64,000 bases of DNA from Mesorhizobium loti (GTDB lineage Bacteria; Pseudomonadota; Alphaproteobacteria; Rhizobiales; Rhizobiaceae). The DNA lies in assembly GCA_014189435.1 (NCBI GenBank), contig CP050293.1, positions 749,001 to 813,000 on the forward strand, given 5' to 3'. The notes below the pieces were generated by a model. That model did not search any database. It saw only the letters and a program-made list of their open reading frames with translations, and was not told the DNA's origin. A program made the position numbers and the translations under genes. Of this stretch, positions 54,201-62,656 are shown one piece after another (position 1 is the stretch's first letter; each line of letters opens with the position of its first letter).

Positions 54201-56718
54201 GGTTGATGTCAGGGTCACGACGACAGGTGGCACCTCGACAACGTCGGCCGCCGACCAGTTCACGTATATCGGGCTACCGACCGTCACCTCGATCTCGCCA
54301 ACGGCGGGACCGCAGACCGGCGGCACAACCATGATCATCACCGGCAGCAATCTGTCGGGCGCGACGGCGGTGACGTTTGGCGCAACCGCGGCGACAGGCT
54401 TCACGGTCAATTCCGCAACCCAGATCACCGCGACGTCGCCCGCCGGCTCCGGCACGGTCGATGTCAGGGTGACGACGGCAGGCGGCACCTCGGCAACGTC
54501 GGCCGCCGACCAGTTCACTTATGCGGCAGCTCCGACTGTCAGCTCGATCTCGCCGACGGCGGGAGCCGACGCGGGCGGCACCACAGTGACCATCACCGGC
54601 ACCGGATTCTCGGGTGCGACGGCGGTGACCTTCGGCGCAACCGCTGCGACGGGCTTCACGGTCAATTCCGCAACCCAGATCACCGCAACGTCGCCTTCCG
54701 GCACAGGCACGGTCGATGTCAGGGTCACGACCACAGGCGGCACCTCGGCCACGTCGGCCGCGGACCAGTTCACTTATGTCGAAGCGCCGACCGTCAGCTC
54801 GATCTCGCCGACCTCGGGACCGGCGCCCGGCGGCACCACCGTGACCATCGCCGGCAGCGGCTTCACCGGTGCGACGGCGGTGACCTTTGGCGCGACCGCC
54901 GCGACCAGCTTCACGGTCAATTCCGCCACCTCGATCACAGCCACAGCGCCAGCCGGTACCGGCACGGTTGATATCAGGGTCACGACCACAGGCGGCACCT
55001 CGGCAACGTCGGCCGCCGACCAGTTCACCTATATCGGGCCTCCGACCGTCACCTCGATCTCGCCGACGTCAGGTCCAGCGGTGGGAGGCACCTCCGTGAC
55101 CATCACCGGATCGGGTTTTGCGGGAACGGCTGGCGCCGGCGGCGTCCGATTCGGTACGGCGAACGCGGCCAGCTACACGGTCAATTCGGCGAACTCGATC
55201 ACGGCGGTCTCGCCACCCGGCACGGGCACGGTGGACATCGTCGTTACCACCAGTTCGCAGACGTCCTCCGTCACGGCCGGCGATCGCTTCACCTATGAAG
55301 CGGCGACGTCGCAGACGACGCTGGCTTCGTCACAAAATCCCAGCCAGTTCGGACAACCCGTGACATTCACCGCAACTGTCACCGCGACGGGTGGAACGCC
55401 CGCGGGCACGGTCACATTCGCCGACGGAGGCGCGACGATCGGATCCGCAACCTTGTCGGGCGGGGTTGCGTCTTTCGCCGTCTCGACGCTTGCGGTCGGC
55501 AGCCACACGATCACGGCCAGCTACGGCGGCAACGCGACGTTCACGCCGAGCACCTCGCCGTCGCTCACGCAGACGGTCGACGTGCCGATCGACAGCGTGC
55601 GGCTGCGGGCGCTTCAGCTCAACGTCACCAAGGTGGTGGCGCAGGCCTCGGGTCAGGCGATATCAGGCGCGATCGACGACGCGATCGCCGACAGCTTCAA
55701 CGACGATGTCAACTTCGTGACGCCAGGCAACGGACACATACGCTTCAATTTCTTCGCCGAACCAGCTGATGATGTTCAGGCCGGGCCAACGGCAAGCGCG
55801 CCTGGAACCGCCAGCAGTGGCTCGCGGGTCGACGACGCCTTTGCCGCGATCAATCAGCAGATGCCGGAGAAGGCGCCTCCGAAGTGGGAGCAAACGAAGC
55901 AATGGCTGCTCTGGGCCGACGTTCGCACCTCGGGCATCGACCGCCGGAACACGACGAACAACAGTGGCGTGCCGCAGACCTCGGAGGCTTCGCTCTATGG
56001 CCAGCAGGTCAATGCGTTGATGGGCCTCACCTACAAGCCCATGCCAAACCTTGCGATCGGTGTGGTCGGCGGCTGGGAGACCTTCAGCTACACGGAGCAG
56101 GACATCAACGGCAAGCTGAAGGGCGACGGCTGGACCACGGGCGCCTATCTCGGCTGGAAGATCCTGCCGACGCTGCGTTACGATGCGGCCGTCACTTACT
56201 CCGGCATCGGATACAATGGCGTTGCCGGCACCGCGCAGGGCAATTTCACAGGCGAGCGCTGGATGCTTTCGACCGGCCTGACCGGCACCTACAAGACTGC
56301 CGGCTTTCTGATCGAACCATCCGCGAAGGTCTACGCGTTGTGGGAGCATGAGAACGCCTATGTCGACTCTCTCGGAACCCAACAAGGCACCTACGACTTC
56401 ACGAGCGGACGCGCCTCGGGTGGCGTGAGGGCCGCGTACCCGTTGCCATGGCCCGATAGCGACGTCGTGCTCACACCGTTCGCCGGGCTCTACGGTGACT
56501 ATTACTTCAACATTGAGGATAGCGGCGCGATCCTCGCCGCGGGCGGCCTCCCGCCGGCATCGACAACCCTGCTGCAAGGATGGTCGGCGCGCGCGACCGG
56601 CGGTCTCGCCGCCCGATTCCCCGGCGGAGCCGGTGTCTCGATCGGCGGAGAATTCGGTGGGCTTGGCAGCAACACAAAGACCTGGACGTTGAATGCGAAA
56701 GCACAGATGCCATTCTGA
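51220..56718 (+). CDS. Giant autotransporter with 14 IPT/TIG repeats
   Basis: 1,832 residues from the ATG at 51220 (GGGGGCAGGCG upstream; a TTG at 51202 is also in frame). Order: long signal region with hydrophobic stretch SLAWLLVALFQLALVSPSFA (about 30-52); a unique domain (about 53-165); 14 tandem IPT/TIG beta-sandwich repeats of about 85 residues (about 167-1360), each with (P)TVTSISPTAG...GGTTVTITGTNF...; one Ig-like domain (QPVTFTATVTATGGTPAGTV, about 1362-1455); a linker; and a C-terminal outer-membrane barrel (about 1554-1832) ending in Phe. Likely a surface adhesin. Confidence 0.9.
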   Translation: MLFAYSFIARILSVFGLISAIRNRTRYVQASLAWLLVALFQLALVSPSFAISAGCSQINATWGGGLSVPSGGADQYLTYSLLAGEKVTYSATTSGNTNPPASQNGSGFALYGQNGGTVILEQYGAAGAELNLSGNYVLPANDTQFIVYAWSVAPGSAQATVTCSAQPTVTAISPTSGALGGGNSVVITGTNFTGTTGAGGVKFGSTNATGYTVNSDTQITAIAPAGSAGTVDVTVTTTGGTSATSAADQYTYVAAPTVTSISPTAGPGTGGTTVIITGTNFSGATAVTFGATAATGFTVNSATQITATSPAGSGTIDVRVTTAGGTSATSAADQFTYVAAPIVTSISPTAGPQTGGTTVTITGINFSGATAVTFGATAATGFTVNSATSITATSPSGTGTVDVRITSVGGTSATSAADQFTYIPPPTVTSISPTAGPQTGGTSVTITGTNFTGVTAVTFGATAATGFTFNSATSITATAPVGTGTVDIRVTTAGGTSATSAADQYTYVAAPTVTSISPAAGPGAGGTTVTITGTNFSGTTAVTFGATPATGFTVNSATQITATSPSGTGTVDIRVTSVGGTSATSAADQYTYVAAPTVTSISPTAGPGAGGTTVTITGTNFSGTTAVTFGATPATGFTVNSATSITATSPSGTGTVDVRITSVGGTSATSAADQFTYIPSPTVTSISPTSGPAAGGITVTITGTNFSGATAVTFGATAATGFTVNSATQITATSPSGTGTVDVRVTTAGGTSATSAADQFTYIGPPTVTSISPTSGPTTGGTSVIITGTNFSGATAVTFGATAATGFTVNSATQITATSPAGSGTVDVRVTTAGGTSATSAADQFTYAAAPTVSSISPTAGADAGGTTVTITGTGFTGATAVTFGVTPATGFTVNSATQITATSPSGTGTVDVRVTSVGGTSATSAADQYTYVEAPTVSSVSPTSGPDAGGTTVTITGTNFTGATAVAFGAAATSFTVNSATQITATAPAGTGTVDVRVTTTGGTSTTSAADQFTYIGLPTVTSISPTAGPQTGGTTMIITGSNLSGATAVTFGATAATGFTVNSATQITATSPAGSGTVDVRVTTAGGTSATSAADQFTYAAAPTVSSISPTAGADAGGTTVTITGTGFSGATAVTFGATAATGFTVNSATQITATSPSGTGTVDVRVTTTGGTSATSAADQFTYVEAPTVSSISPTSGPAPGGTTVTIAGSGFTGATAVTFGATAATSFTVNSATSITATAPAGTGTVDIRVTTTGGTSATSAADQFTYIGPPTVTSISPTSGPAVGGTSVTITGSGFAGTAGAGGVRFGTANAASYTVNSANSITAVSPPGTGTVDIVVTTSSQTSSVTAGDRFTYEAATSQTTLASSQNPSQFGQPVTFTATVTATGGTPAGTVTFADGGATIGSATLSGGVASFAVSTLAVGSHTITASYGGNATFTPSTSPSLTQTVDVPIDSVRLRALQLNVTKVVAQASGQAISGAIDDAIADSFNDDVNFVTPGNGHIRFNFFAEPADDVQAGPTASAPGTASSGSRVDDAFAAINQQMPEKAPPKWEQTKQWLLWADVRTSGIDRRNTTNNSGVPQTSEASLYGQQVNALMGLTYKPMPNLAIGVVGGWETFSYTEQDINGKLKGDGWTTGAYLGWKILPTLRYDAAVTYSGIGYNGVAGTAQGNFTGERWMLSTGLTGTYKTAGFLIEPSAKVYALWEHENAYVDSLGTQQGTYDFTSGRASGGVRAAYPLPWPDSDVVLTPFAGLYGDYYFNIEDSGAILAAGGLPPASTTLLQGWSARATGGLAARFPGGAGVSIGGEFGGLGSNTKTWTLNAKAQMPF
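51718..55302 (+). repeat. Array of fourteen TIG-coding repeats
   Basis: Repeat starts (codon for the conserved Pro): 51718, 51985, 52240, 52495, 52750, 53005, 53260, 53515, 53770, 54025, 54277, 54532, 54787, 55042. Spacing is 255 bp except the first (267) and the tenth (252). DNA identity between many copies is very high. Confidence 0.92.
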
Positions 56719-57030
56719 CGCCTGCGCTGTCGATGACCGATCGGGCAGTGCTGGTGCCAAAGGCGGCATCGAGCCATCCGGCTTTGCCCTTCGGTCTAAT
56801 GCATGTCGCCCAGAAATAGCCCCGGCAAAGACCTAAAGCGCGTCGCCTGAACCCGTTAAGACGCGACGCGCTTTATGCCGAGACGCGCTCATGGTCGCGG
56901 TTGCCGCCGACCATTTCGTGCACCGCCTTGCCGAACGCCCGAGATGAGGCGCATGGCAGTTTGGTTTGCGAAGGTCGACTTCAGGTCAGAAGCAGACCTT
57001 CGCTTCGTCAAGCACAACCCCTGTTGCCCG
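56719..57030. repeat. Intergenic region with two palindromic elements
   Basis: TAATGCATGTCGCCCAGAA (56798-56816) is a half copy of the element at 41477. AAAGCGCGTCGC (56833-56844) and GCGACGCGCTTT (56861-56872) form a perfect 12-bp inverted repeat that could end the autotransporter transcript. The rest (56880-57030) holds no supported gene. Confidence 0.65.
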
Positions 57031-58233
57031 CTACGCCGGCTGGAACTCCCTGCGTGGCAGTGGCGGAAAGGCGATCGCGATCCCGACCGCGCCGAGGCCG
57101 ATGATGGCCGAGCCGATGAACAGCCAGGAATAGTTGGCGTAGGCGTCGAACACCATGCCGCCGGCGAGCGGTCCCAGCGCCATGCCGAGGCTGGACAGCA
57201 TGGTGGCGGCGCCGAACACGGTGCCCAGGATGCGCTGCCCGAAATATTCGCGCGCCAGCACCGCATAGAGCGGCATGACGCCGCCATAGGTGGCGCCGAA
57301 GATGACGGCCAGCATGTAGAACTGCTCGAGCCGGCTGATCGAGAGATAGGCGGCGATGACGATCGCCTGGATCGCCAGGCCCGCGACCAGCACCGGCTTG
57401 ACGCCCAGCCGGTCGGCCAGCACGCCGTAGAGAAGCCGGCCGCCAAGGCCCGCAAGACCCTCGACGCTGTAGATCGAGACGGCCGCCATGGGGGCGACGC
57501 CGCACAGCATGGCATAGCTGACCATGTGGAAGATCGGCCCGGAATGTGCCGCGCAACAGGCAAAGAACGTCAGGCCCAGCACGATGAATTGCGGCGAGCG
57601 CAGCGCCTGGCCTACCGTCAGGCCGGCGCCTTCGGCAACCGGCGCGGAGCCGCTGTCGGTCGCGGCTGGCTTTGGCGGCTGGCGGACCAGCAGCACCGCC
57701 GGCAGCAACAGCACCCAGGCCGTGATGCCGATGTCGAACATGGCGGTGCGCCAGTCATAGGCCGAGATCAGCCAGCGGGCGAAGGGCGAGATCGTCATCG
57801 GCGCCACGCCCATGCCGGCCGAGACCAGCGAGACGGCCAGGCTGCGGTTGGTGTCGAACCAGCCCGTGGTCAGCGCGATCATCGGCGCGAAGAAGGCGCT
57901 TGCCGCGAGGCCGACCAGCACGCCATAGGTGATCTGGAAGCTCAAGAGCGAACCGGCGCGGCTGGCCAGAACCAGTGCCAGCCCGAGCAGCACAGCACCG
58001 ATCGTCACGACGATGCGGGCGCCAAAACGGTCCGATATCGCGCCCCAGGCGAATCCGCCAAGGCCCATCACCAGGAAGTTGAGCGTCATGGCGCTCGAAA
58101 TGCCGGCGCGCGACCAGTTGGTGTCGATCGCCATCGGCTCGAGGAAGATCGCCAGCGAAAACATCGTTCCGATGGCGACACAGGACATCAGCGCGCCAGC
58201 GGCGACGATGACCCAACGATAGGAAAGGCTCAT
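57031..58233 (-). CDS. MFS transporter, monocarboxylate/OFA-like
   Basis: 400 residues, 12 hydrophobic helices. FSLAIFLEPMAIDTNWSRAG at TM1, GGFAWGAISDRFGARIVV in the A-loop and VEGLAGLGGRLLYGVLADRL in the second half fit the oxalate/formate and monocarboxylate MFS group. The substrate is unknown. Convergent with the autotransporter gene. Confidence 0.82.
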   Translation of the reverse strand: MSLSYRWVIVAAGALMSCVAIGTMFSLAIFLEPMAIDTNWSRAGISSAMTLNFLVMGLGGFAWGAISDRFGARIVVTIGAVLLGLALVLASRAGSLLSFQITYGVLVGLAASAFFAPMIALTTGWFDTNRSLAVSLVSAGMGVAPMTISPFARWLISAYDWRTAMFDIGITAWVLLLPAVLLVRQPPKPAATDSGSAPVAEGAGLTVGQALRSPQFIVLGLTFFACCAAHSGPIFHMVSYAMLCGVAPMAAVSIYSVEGLAGLGGRLLYGVLADRLGVKPVLVAGLAIQAIVIAAYLSISRLEQFYMLAVIFGATYGGVMPLYAVLAREYFGQRILGTVFGAATMLSSLGMALGPLAGGMVFDAYANYSWLFIGSAIIGLGAVGIAIAFPPLPRREFQPA

Positions 58234-58461
58234 TCAAATCTCCCATGCCAGAGGGCAGCGCTGCGCGCTGCTTGCGTCCGAAGGACGCTGGCAGCGAGGC
58301 CGATCCTACAATCCGGTTGCATTTTTTATCCAGTTTGAAAGGGCGCCGTTTTCCCAACCGCCCACGCGGGTCATGATCGGTGTGGCATCGGCTGACTTGC
58401 TGCGCTATTCCTGTGGTGCTCCTTCTTCAAGGTGGCCGGACAAGGCCAAGACATCTGCTTC

Positions 58462-58630
58462 ATGATCCTGGTCTTCAAGCTTTTCAGTACTCCGCTCCTT
58501 ATCCTCTCTCTCACATTGCTAAGCCGGCGCTTCGGGCCGGCGGTGGGCGGGCTGCTGATGGGGATTCCATTGGTGACCGGCCCGGTATCGGTCTTCACGG
58601 CATTGGAAAATGGCGCGGCGGCCAGGATGG
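58462..58630 (+). pseudogene. Truncated N-terminal part of a membrane protein
   Basis: From ATG 58462 the frame reads MILVFKLFSTPLLILSLTLL then SRRFGPAVGGLLMGIPLVTG and PVSVFTALENG, two good helices and the FGPAVGGLLMGIPLVTGPVS pattern of a conserved multi-helix family. The hydrophobic pattern ends at about 58615; the continuation is a hydrophilic run into the 3' end of the convergent Lrp gene. The rest of the gene is missing. Confidence 0.65.
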
Positions 58631-58678
58631 TTCACCCTGAAAGCAGAAGCGCAGGCGCCGAAGCGCCTGCGACACGGG

Positions 58679-59137
58679 TCAGATCGGCAGTTCCGACGTG
58701 TATTTGATCGTCTGGCTCGGAACGTCCGTCTTGACGTTCTGCACGCCCTTGATGCGGCTCAGATGCTCCGACTGGAAGCGGCGATAGTCGTCGATGCCGG
58801 CCGCCACCACGCGCACCATGGCATCGCAGTCGCCGAGCATCAAATAGCACTCCATCACTTGCGGCAGCTTGGCCACCTCGGTGGCGAAATGCTCGATCGT
58901 GTCCTCGTCCTGCGTCTTCAGCCAGATGCGGGTGAAGAAGGTCAGACCCTTGCCGATGCTGGCCGGGTTGAGCACGGCGACGTAGCGGTCGATGACACCG
59001 GCTTCCTCCAAAAGCTTCACGCGCCGCAGGCACGGCGAGGGCGACAGGCCGACTTCATTGGCGAGATCGTTGTTGGCCATGCGCCCGTTGCGCTGCAGCG
59101 CCCGTAGGATGCGTTTGTCGATCTCATCCAGGTTCAT
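58679..59137 (-). CDS. Lrp/AsnC-family regulator
   Basis: 152 residues. HTH: LDEIDKRILRALQRNGRMAN then NEVGLSPSPCLRRVKLLEEA. The C-terminal RAM domain follows (VMECYLMLGDCDAMVRVVAA). Divergent from azlC with 171 bases between them; Lrp-type regulators often control azlCD exporters. Confidence 0.9.
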   Translation of the reverse strand: MNLDEIDKRILRALQRNGRMANNDLANEVGLSPSPCLRRVKLLEEAGVIDRYVAVLNPASIGKGLTFFTRIWLKTQDEDTIEHFATEVAKLPQVMECYLMLGDCDAMVRVVAAGIDDYRRFQSEHLSRIKGVQNVKTDVPSQTIKYTSELPI

Positions 59138-59308
59138 TGGCTGTAGATTCCACTATTTCTCAAAACCGTGACTGGTGATGCCAAATTTTGGCAGATGAAG
59201 CGCATCTTCGCAACCAAATTGCGGGCGGGCTTGGGTATGTTTGCTGTCGGTATCACGAGAGTTCAAACGCAGGGAAGCGGCGGCCGCGAGGCCGGCCGAT
59301 GGATAGCC

Positions 59309-60043
59309 ATGAGCATTTCACAGGCAGTCGAGGCGGCGGGCGATGGTTCGGGATCCGAATTCCGGCGTGGCGTGGCGTCCTGCGCGCCGGTGCTGTTGGG
59401 CACCATCCCCTACGCGCTGGTGCTTGGCGCCCAGGCCACGCAGAAAGGGCTGAGCACGGTCGAATTGTCCATGATGACGGGGCTGAATTTCGCCGGCGGC
59501 TCGGAATTCGCGGCGATCCAGTTGTGGACGTCGCCGCCGCACATCGTGCTCATCGTCGCCATCACCTTCCTGGTCAACAGCCGTCATCTGCTGATGGGAG
59601 CGGCACTGGCGCCGTTCCTGCGCGATCTGCCGAGGCGCAAGGTCTTTCCGGCGCTATTTTTTATGTGCGATGAAAGCTGGGCGCTTGGACTTGCCGATGC
59701 AAGGCAGCGCGCAGCGGCGGGCATCACACCGGCCTTCAGTCCGCGCTATTATATGGGCGCGGCACTGGCGATGTATCTCACCTGGGTGGGGTTCACCACG
59801 CTGGGTGCCGTGCTCGGCCCGATGCTCGGCCATGTCGAGACCTTCGGTTTCGACATGGCGTTTCCGGCCGTCTTCCTGGTGCTGATGCGCGGCATGTGGA
59901 CGAGCATGGCCGCGGCGCGGCCCTGGCTGGTCAGCCTCGTCGTCGCGGCGCTGTTTTATCTCTTCGTCCCGGGCGCCTGGTATGTCGCCGCCGGTGCGGT
60001 ATCGGGGCTGGTCGCGGCCTGGCTGATGGCAGGTGATGCATGA
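59309..60043 (+). CDS. azlC: Branched-chain amino acid exporter large subunit
   Basis: 244 residues. Start MSISQAVEAAGDGSG at 59309. AzlC marks: GVASCAPVLLGTIPYALVLG, then MTGLNFAGGSEFAAIQLW, FLVNSRHLLMGAALAP and FFMCDESWAL. Together with AzlD it forms an inner-membrane exporter of branched-chain amino acids or analogues. Its stop overlaps the azlD start by four bases (ATGA). Confidence 0.9.
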   Translation: MSISQAVEAAGDGSGSEFRRGVASCAPVLLGTIPYALVLGAQATQKGLSTVELSMMTGLNFAGGSEFAAIQLWTSPPHIVLIVAITFLVNSRHLLMGAALAPFLRDLPRRKVFPALFFMCDESWALGLADARQRAAAGITPAFSPRYYMGAALAMYLTWVGFTTLGAVLGPMLGHVETFGFDMAFPAVFLVLMRGMWTSMAAARPWLVSLVVAALFYLFVPGAWYVAAGAVSGLVAAWLMAGDA

Positions 60044-60339
60044 TCGACGCTACGACCCTTCTCGTCATCGTTCTGATGGCCGGCGTTACCTACCTGACCC
60101 GGATCGGCGGCTACGTCGTGCTGCGCAACCGCAGGCTCAGCGCGCGTGCCGCGGCGGTGATGGAGGCGGCGCCCGGCTGCGTGCTGATCTCGGTGATCGC
60201 GCCGGCCTTCGTGTCGCGGAATCCGGCCGATCTCTTAGCGCTGGCTATTACTCTGGTCGCCGCCACGCGGCTTTCCATGCTGCCGACCGTGCTGATCGGG
60301 GTCGCTTCGGCGGGCCTCTTAAGACATCTGATCGGCTAG
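60040..60339 (+). CDS. azlD: Branched-chain amino acid exporter small subunit
   Basis: 99 residues, three hydrophobic helices. ILMAG-like VLMAGVTYLTRIGGYVVLRN then VMEAAPGCVLISVIAPAFV and the final ATRLSMLPTVLIGVASAGL match AzlD. Overlaps azlC by four bases, so the two are made in equal amounts. Confidence 0.9.
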   Translation: MIDATTLLVIVLMAGVTYLTRIGGYVVLRNRRLSARAAAVMEAAPGCVLISVIAPAFVSRNPADLLALAITLVAATRLSMLPTVLIGVASAGLLRHLIG

Positions 60340-60346
60340 AACGAAA

Positions 60347-60372
60347 AAAGGCAGGCGCGAACGCCTGCCTTT
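60347..60372. terminator. Bidirectional terminator between azlD and azoR
   Basis: AAAGGCAGGCG (60347-60357) and CGCCTGCCTTT (60362-60372) form a perfect 11-bp stem with a CGAA loop. T-runs flank it on both strands (minus: six T), fitting convergent genes. Confidence 0.9.
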
Positions 60373-60395
60373 CGATGCGGATGAACTTTGGCGCC

Positions 60396-61031
60396 TTACG
60401 CGGCTGCCGCAACATCGCGGCTGGCTGCCACCACGGCATCGACCTTGGCGGTCGCCTTGGAGAGTGCTGCGGTCACCGCGTCAGGGCCCATGCCGACGCC
60501 TTCGATGCGGATGACGTCGACATCGGTCATGCCGAGGAAGCCGAGCACGCCGCGCAGGTAGGGAATGGCGTGATCGAACTGCACGGCAGCGCCTTCCGAA
60601 TAGATGCCGCCGGAAGCCAGAACGATGTAGACCTTCTTGCCGGTGACGAGGCCCTTGGGGCCGTTCTCGCCATAGGCAAAGCTCTTGCCGGAGCGGGCGA
60701 TGTGATCGACCCACGACTTCAGCGTCGAGGAGATGTTGAAGTTGATGAAGCCGGTGGCGAGGATCACCGTGTCGGCGGCGAACAGCTCGTCAAGCACGAC
60801 GTCGGAGATGCCGACGACTTCAGCCTGGCGCGGGGTGCGGGCTTCGGCCGGCGTGTAGATGCCGGTCGAATAGTCGGCGTCGATATGCGGCAGCGGGTTG
60901 GCAACGAGGTCGCGCACGACAAGCGTGTTCGACGGATCGGCGGTAAGCAGCTTTTCAGCGAATTCGGTGGCGATACGGGTTGAGTGCGAGGCAGCGCCAC
61001 GCGGGCTCGAGGTGACAAGAAGAATGGACAT
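60396..61031 (-). CDS. azoR: FMN-dependent NADH-azoreductase
   Basis: 211 residues. The flavodoxin-like fold shows SSPRGAASHSTRIATEFAE (FMN phosphate loop), ATGFINFNISSTLKSWVDHI and the glycine-rich ASGGIYSEGAA. AzoR reduces azo dyes and quinones with NADH through FMN in the cytoplasm and serves in thiol and quinone stress. It is divergent from a LysR gene 109 bases away. Confidence 0.9.
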   Translation of the reverse strand: MSILLVTSSPRGAASHSTRIATEFAEKLLTADPSNTLVVRDLVANPLPHIDADYSTGIYTPAEARTPRQAEVVGISDVVLDELFAADTVILATGFINFNISSTLKSWVDHIARSGKSFAYGENGPKGLVTGKKVYIVLASGGIYSEGAAVQFDHAIPYLRGVLGFLGMTDVDVIRIEGVGMGPDAVTAALSKATAKVDAVVAASRDVAAAA

Positions 61032-61100
61032 AGCGGGTCTCTCCAGTGGAATTGAATTGTCCCACCAGATATGGGGCTATCGACCCATTCGATAAACTGG

Positions 61101-61117
61101 TATATTTTCTATACCAT
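61101..61117. promoter_or_regulatory. Dyad between azoR and lysR, candidate LysR site
   Basis: GGTATA-TTTTC-TATACC is a perfect 6-bp inverted repeat with a 5-bp centre, 24 bases before the LysR start. Position and form fit LysR autoregulation. Confidence 0.6.
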
Positions 61118-61140
61118 CCATCAACAAAATAGATACAGCA

Positions 61141-62097
61141 ATGCAGCCGAACCCGACGCTCGACCAACTTCAGATCTTTGTGACAGTCGCCGAAGCCGGC
61201 AGTTTCTCGGCCGCCGGCCGCAAGCTCAACCGGGCGCAGTCCGTTATCAGCTATGGCATCGCCAATCTCGAGGCGCAGCTTGGACTGAAGCTGTTCGAGC
61301 GCGAGGGCACGCGCGAGCCGCAACTGACCGAGATCGGCCGGGCGATGCTGGAGGACGCGCGGCGCATGATCGGCGTGCTGCAGCGCATGCGCTCGCGGGT
61401 CGATGGCCACCATCACGGGCTGGAGGCGGAAGTGGCGCTGTCGGTCGATGCGTCGCTGCCTTCGCCGGTGCTGGTGCGGGTGCTGAAGGCATTCGAGGCG
61501 CAGTTTCCGACAGTGATGCTGCGCCTGCATATCGGCTCGCTCGGCCTTATCCCGGATCACGTCGTCAACGGACAGGCCGATCTCGGCATTGGCGGCTTGC
61601 TGGGCGAGGTCGACGTGCATCTTGTGCGCATCGGCTTCATGTCGATCGTGCTGGCTGCCGCGCCCAGCCATCCGCTGGCGCTGCTGCCGAAGCCGGTGGC
61701 GCTCGAGGATGCGCGTGAACACACCCAGCTCGTCGTCACCGACCAGTCCGAACGTACCAAGGGACGCGACTTCGGTGTCTTCGCCTACCGCACCTGGCGG
61801 CTGACGGATGTGCGCACCAAGCATACTCTGATGCGCGAGGGGCTGGGCTGGGGCGGGCTGCCGCGCTGGCTGATATCAGACGATCTGGCGAGCGGCCGGC
61901 TGGTGGAAATCGACCTCGAGTCCTTCAGGGAGGTGAGTTCGCCCCTGTTTGCGATGCATCGCAACGACCGCAGCCCGAAGCCGGCGGCGGCCTGGCTGAT
62001 CGACCAATTCAAGCGCCAACTCGGCTGCTTCAACGAGTTCGAGCCGGGCGAGGTGCCTGAAGAGGAGCTGGAGACAGCCCATCAATCAGCGCCATGA
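61141..62097 (+). CDS. LysR-family regulator beside azoR
   Basis: 318 residues. HTH: LDQLQIFVTVAEAGSFSAAG then LNRAQSVISYGIANLEAQLG. The divergent azoR is its likely target. The 109-base gap has an AT-rich stretch (GGTATATTTTCTATACC, about 61101-61117) that reads as a TATA-rich dyad suitable for the site. Its last 68 bases overlap the convergent TetR gene. Confidence 0.88.
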   Translation: MQPNPTLDQLQIFVTVAEAGSFSAAGRKLNRAQSVISYGIANLEAQLGLKLFEREGTREPQLTEIGRAMLEDARRMIGVLQRMRSRVDGHHHGLEAEVALSVDASLPSPVLVRVLKAFEAQFPTVMLRLHIGSLGLIPDHVVNGQADLGIGGLLGEVDVHLVRIGFMSIVLAAAPSHPLALLPKPVALEDAREHTQLVVTDQSERTKGRDFGVFAYRTWRLTDVRTKHTLMREGLGWGGLPRWLISDDLASGRLVEIDLESFREVSSPLFAMHRNDRSPKPAAAWLIDQFKRQLGCFNEFEPGEVPEEELETAHQSAP

Positions 62098-62656
62098 GGA
62101 CAGTGCGGTAATCCTCGGCCGAGGCGCCGGCCTCGATCGCCAGGGCGGCGCGGTCGAAGGCTGCGCCGAGCAGCGCGGTCAGCGCTTCCGCCGGCAATCT
62201 CGTCATCGTCTGCGCCCGCATTGCCGCGACCAGCCCTTCGCGCAGCGAGCGGTTGCCGTGGCGGTTGTCGATCGCATCCATGACGGCGCGGCCAAGCACG
62301 GCCGGCCCGTCGAGCAGCAACAGCCGCGTGCGGCCGGGCGCGCGCATGGCGGCAAGATAGGCATCCGAACCGGCAATCAGCGCGTCGCGCGCATCGAGCG
62401 AGGGCGGCGAGGCGCGCTCGATCTCTTCGGCGACCGCTGCCGCCTCCTGCTCGACCACGGCGGCAAACAGCGCCTGCTTGTCGGCGAAGTGATGGTAGAG
62501 CGCACCGCGCGTCACGCCGGCGGCGGCAGCAATCTCCGGCGTGCCGGTCTCGGCATAGGATTTTTCCGTAAACAGCTTTCGTGCCGCGGCAATCAGGTCG
62601 GCGCGCGTCGCCTCCGTGCGGTCGCGGTTGGAGCGGCGTGCGGCTTCCTGTTGCAT
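62030..62656 (-). CDS. TetR-family regulator
   Basis: 208 residues. HTH: DLIAAARKLFTEKSYAETGT then IAAAAGVTRGALYHHFADKQ. The C-terminal tail ends in PAPLQAPRPARTR and overlaps the LysR gene on the other strand by 68 bases. Its ATG (62654-62656) directly abuts the first of two identical operators, and the divergent VOC gene follows. Confidence 0.9.
   Translation of the reverse strand: MQQEAARRSNRDRTEATRADLIAAARKLFTEKSYAETGTPEIAAAAGVTRGALYHHFADKQALFAAVVEQEAAAVAEEIERASPPSLDARDALIAGSDAYLAAMRAPGRTRLLLLDGPAVLGRAVMDAIDNRHGNRSLREGLVAAMRAQTMTRLPAEALTALLGAAFDRAALAIEAGASAEDYRTVLMALIDGLSPAPLQAPRPARTR

Noticed and set aside
51972..55028. Series of 84-codon antisense frames, one in each TIG repeat
   Set aside because: They recur only because the repeat is 255 bp, a multiple of three, and GC-rich. 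No ribosome sites and no hydrophobic or domain pattern; not genes.
51718..55302. Regular repeats considered as CRISPR
   Set aside because: Units are 255 bp, contiguous and coding, with no spacers and no cas genes.
56880..56945. Minus-strand coding-like piece AFGKAVHEMVGGNRDHERVSA
   Set aside because: A short reading resembling a C-terminal gene fragment; too short and without a start or support in neighbouring sequence.
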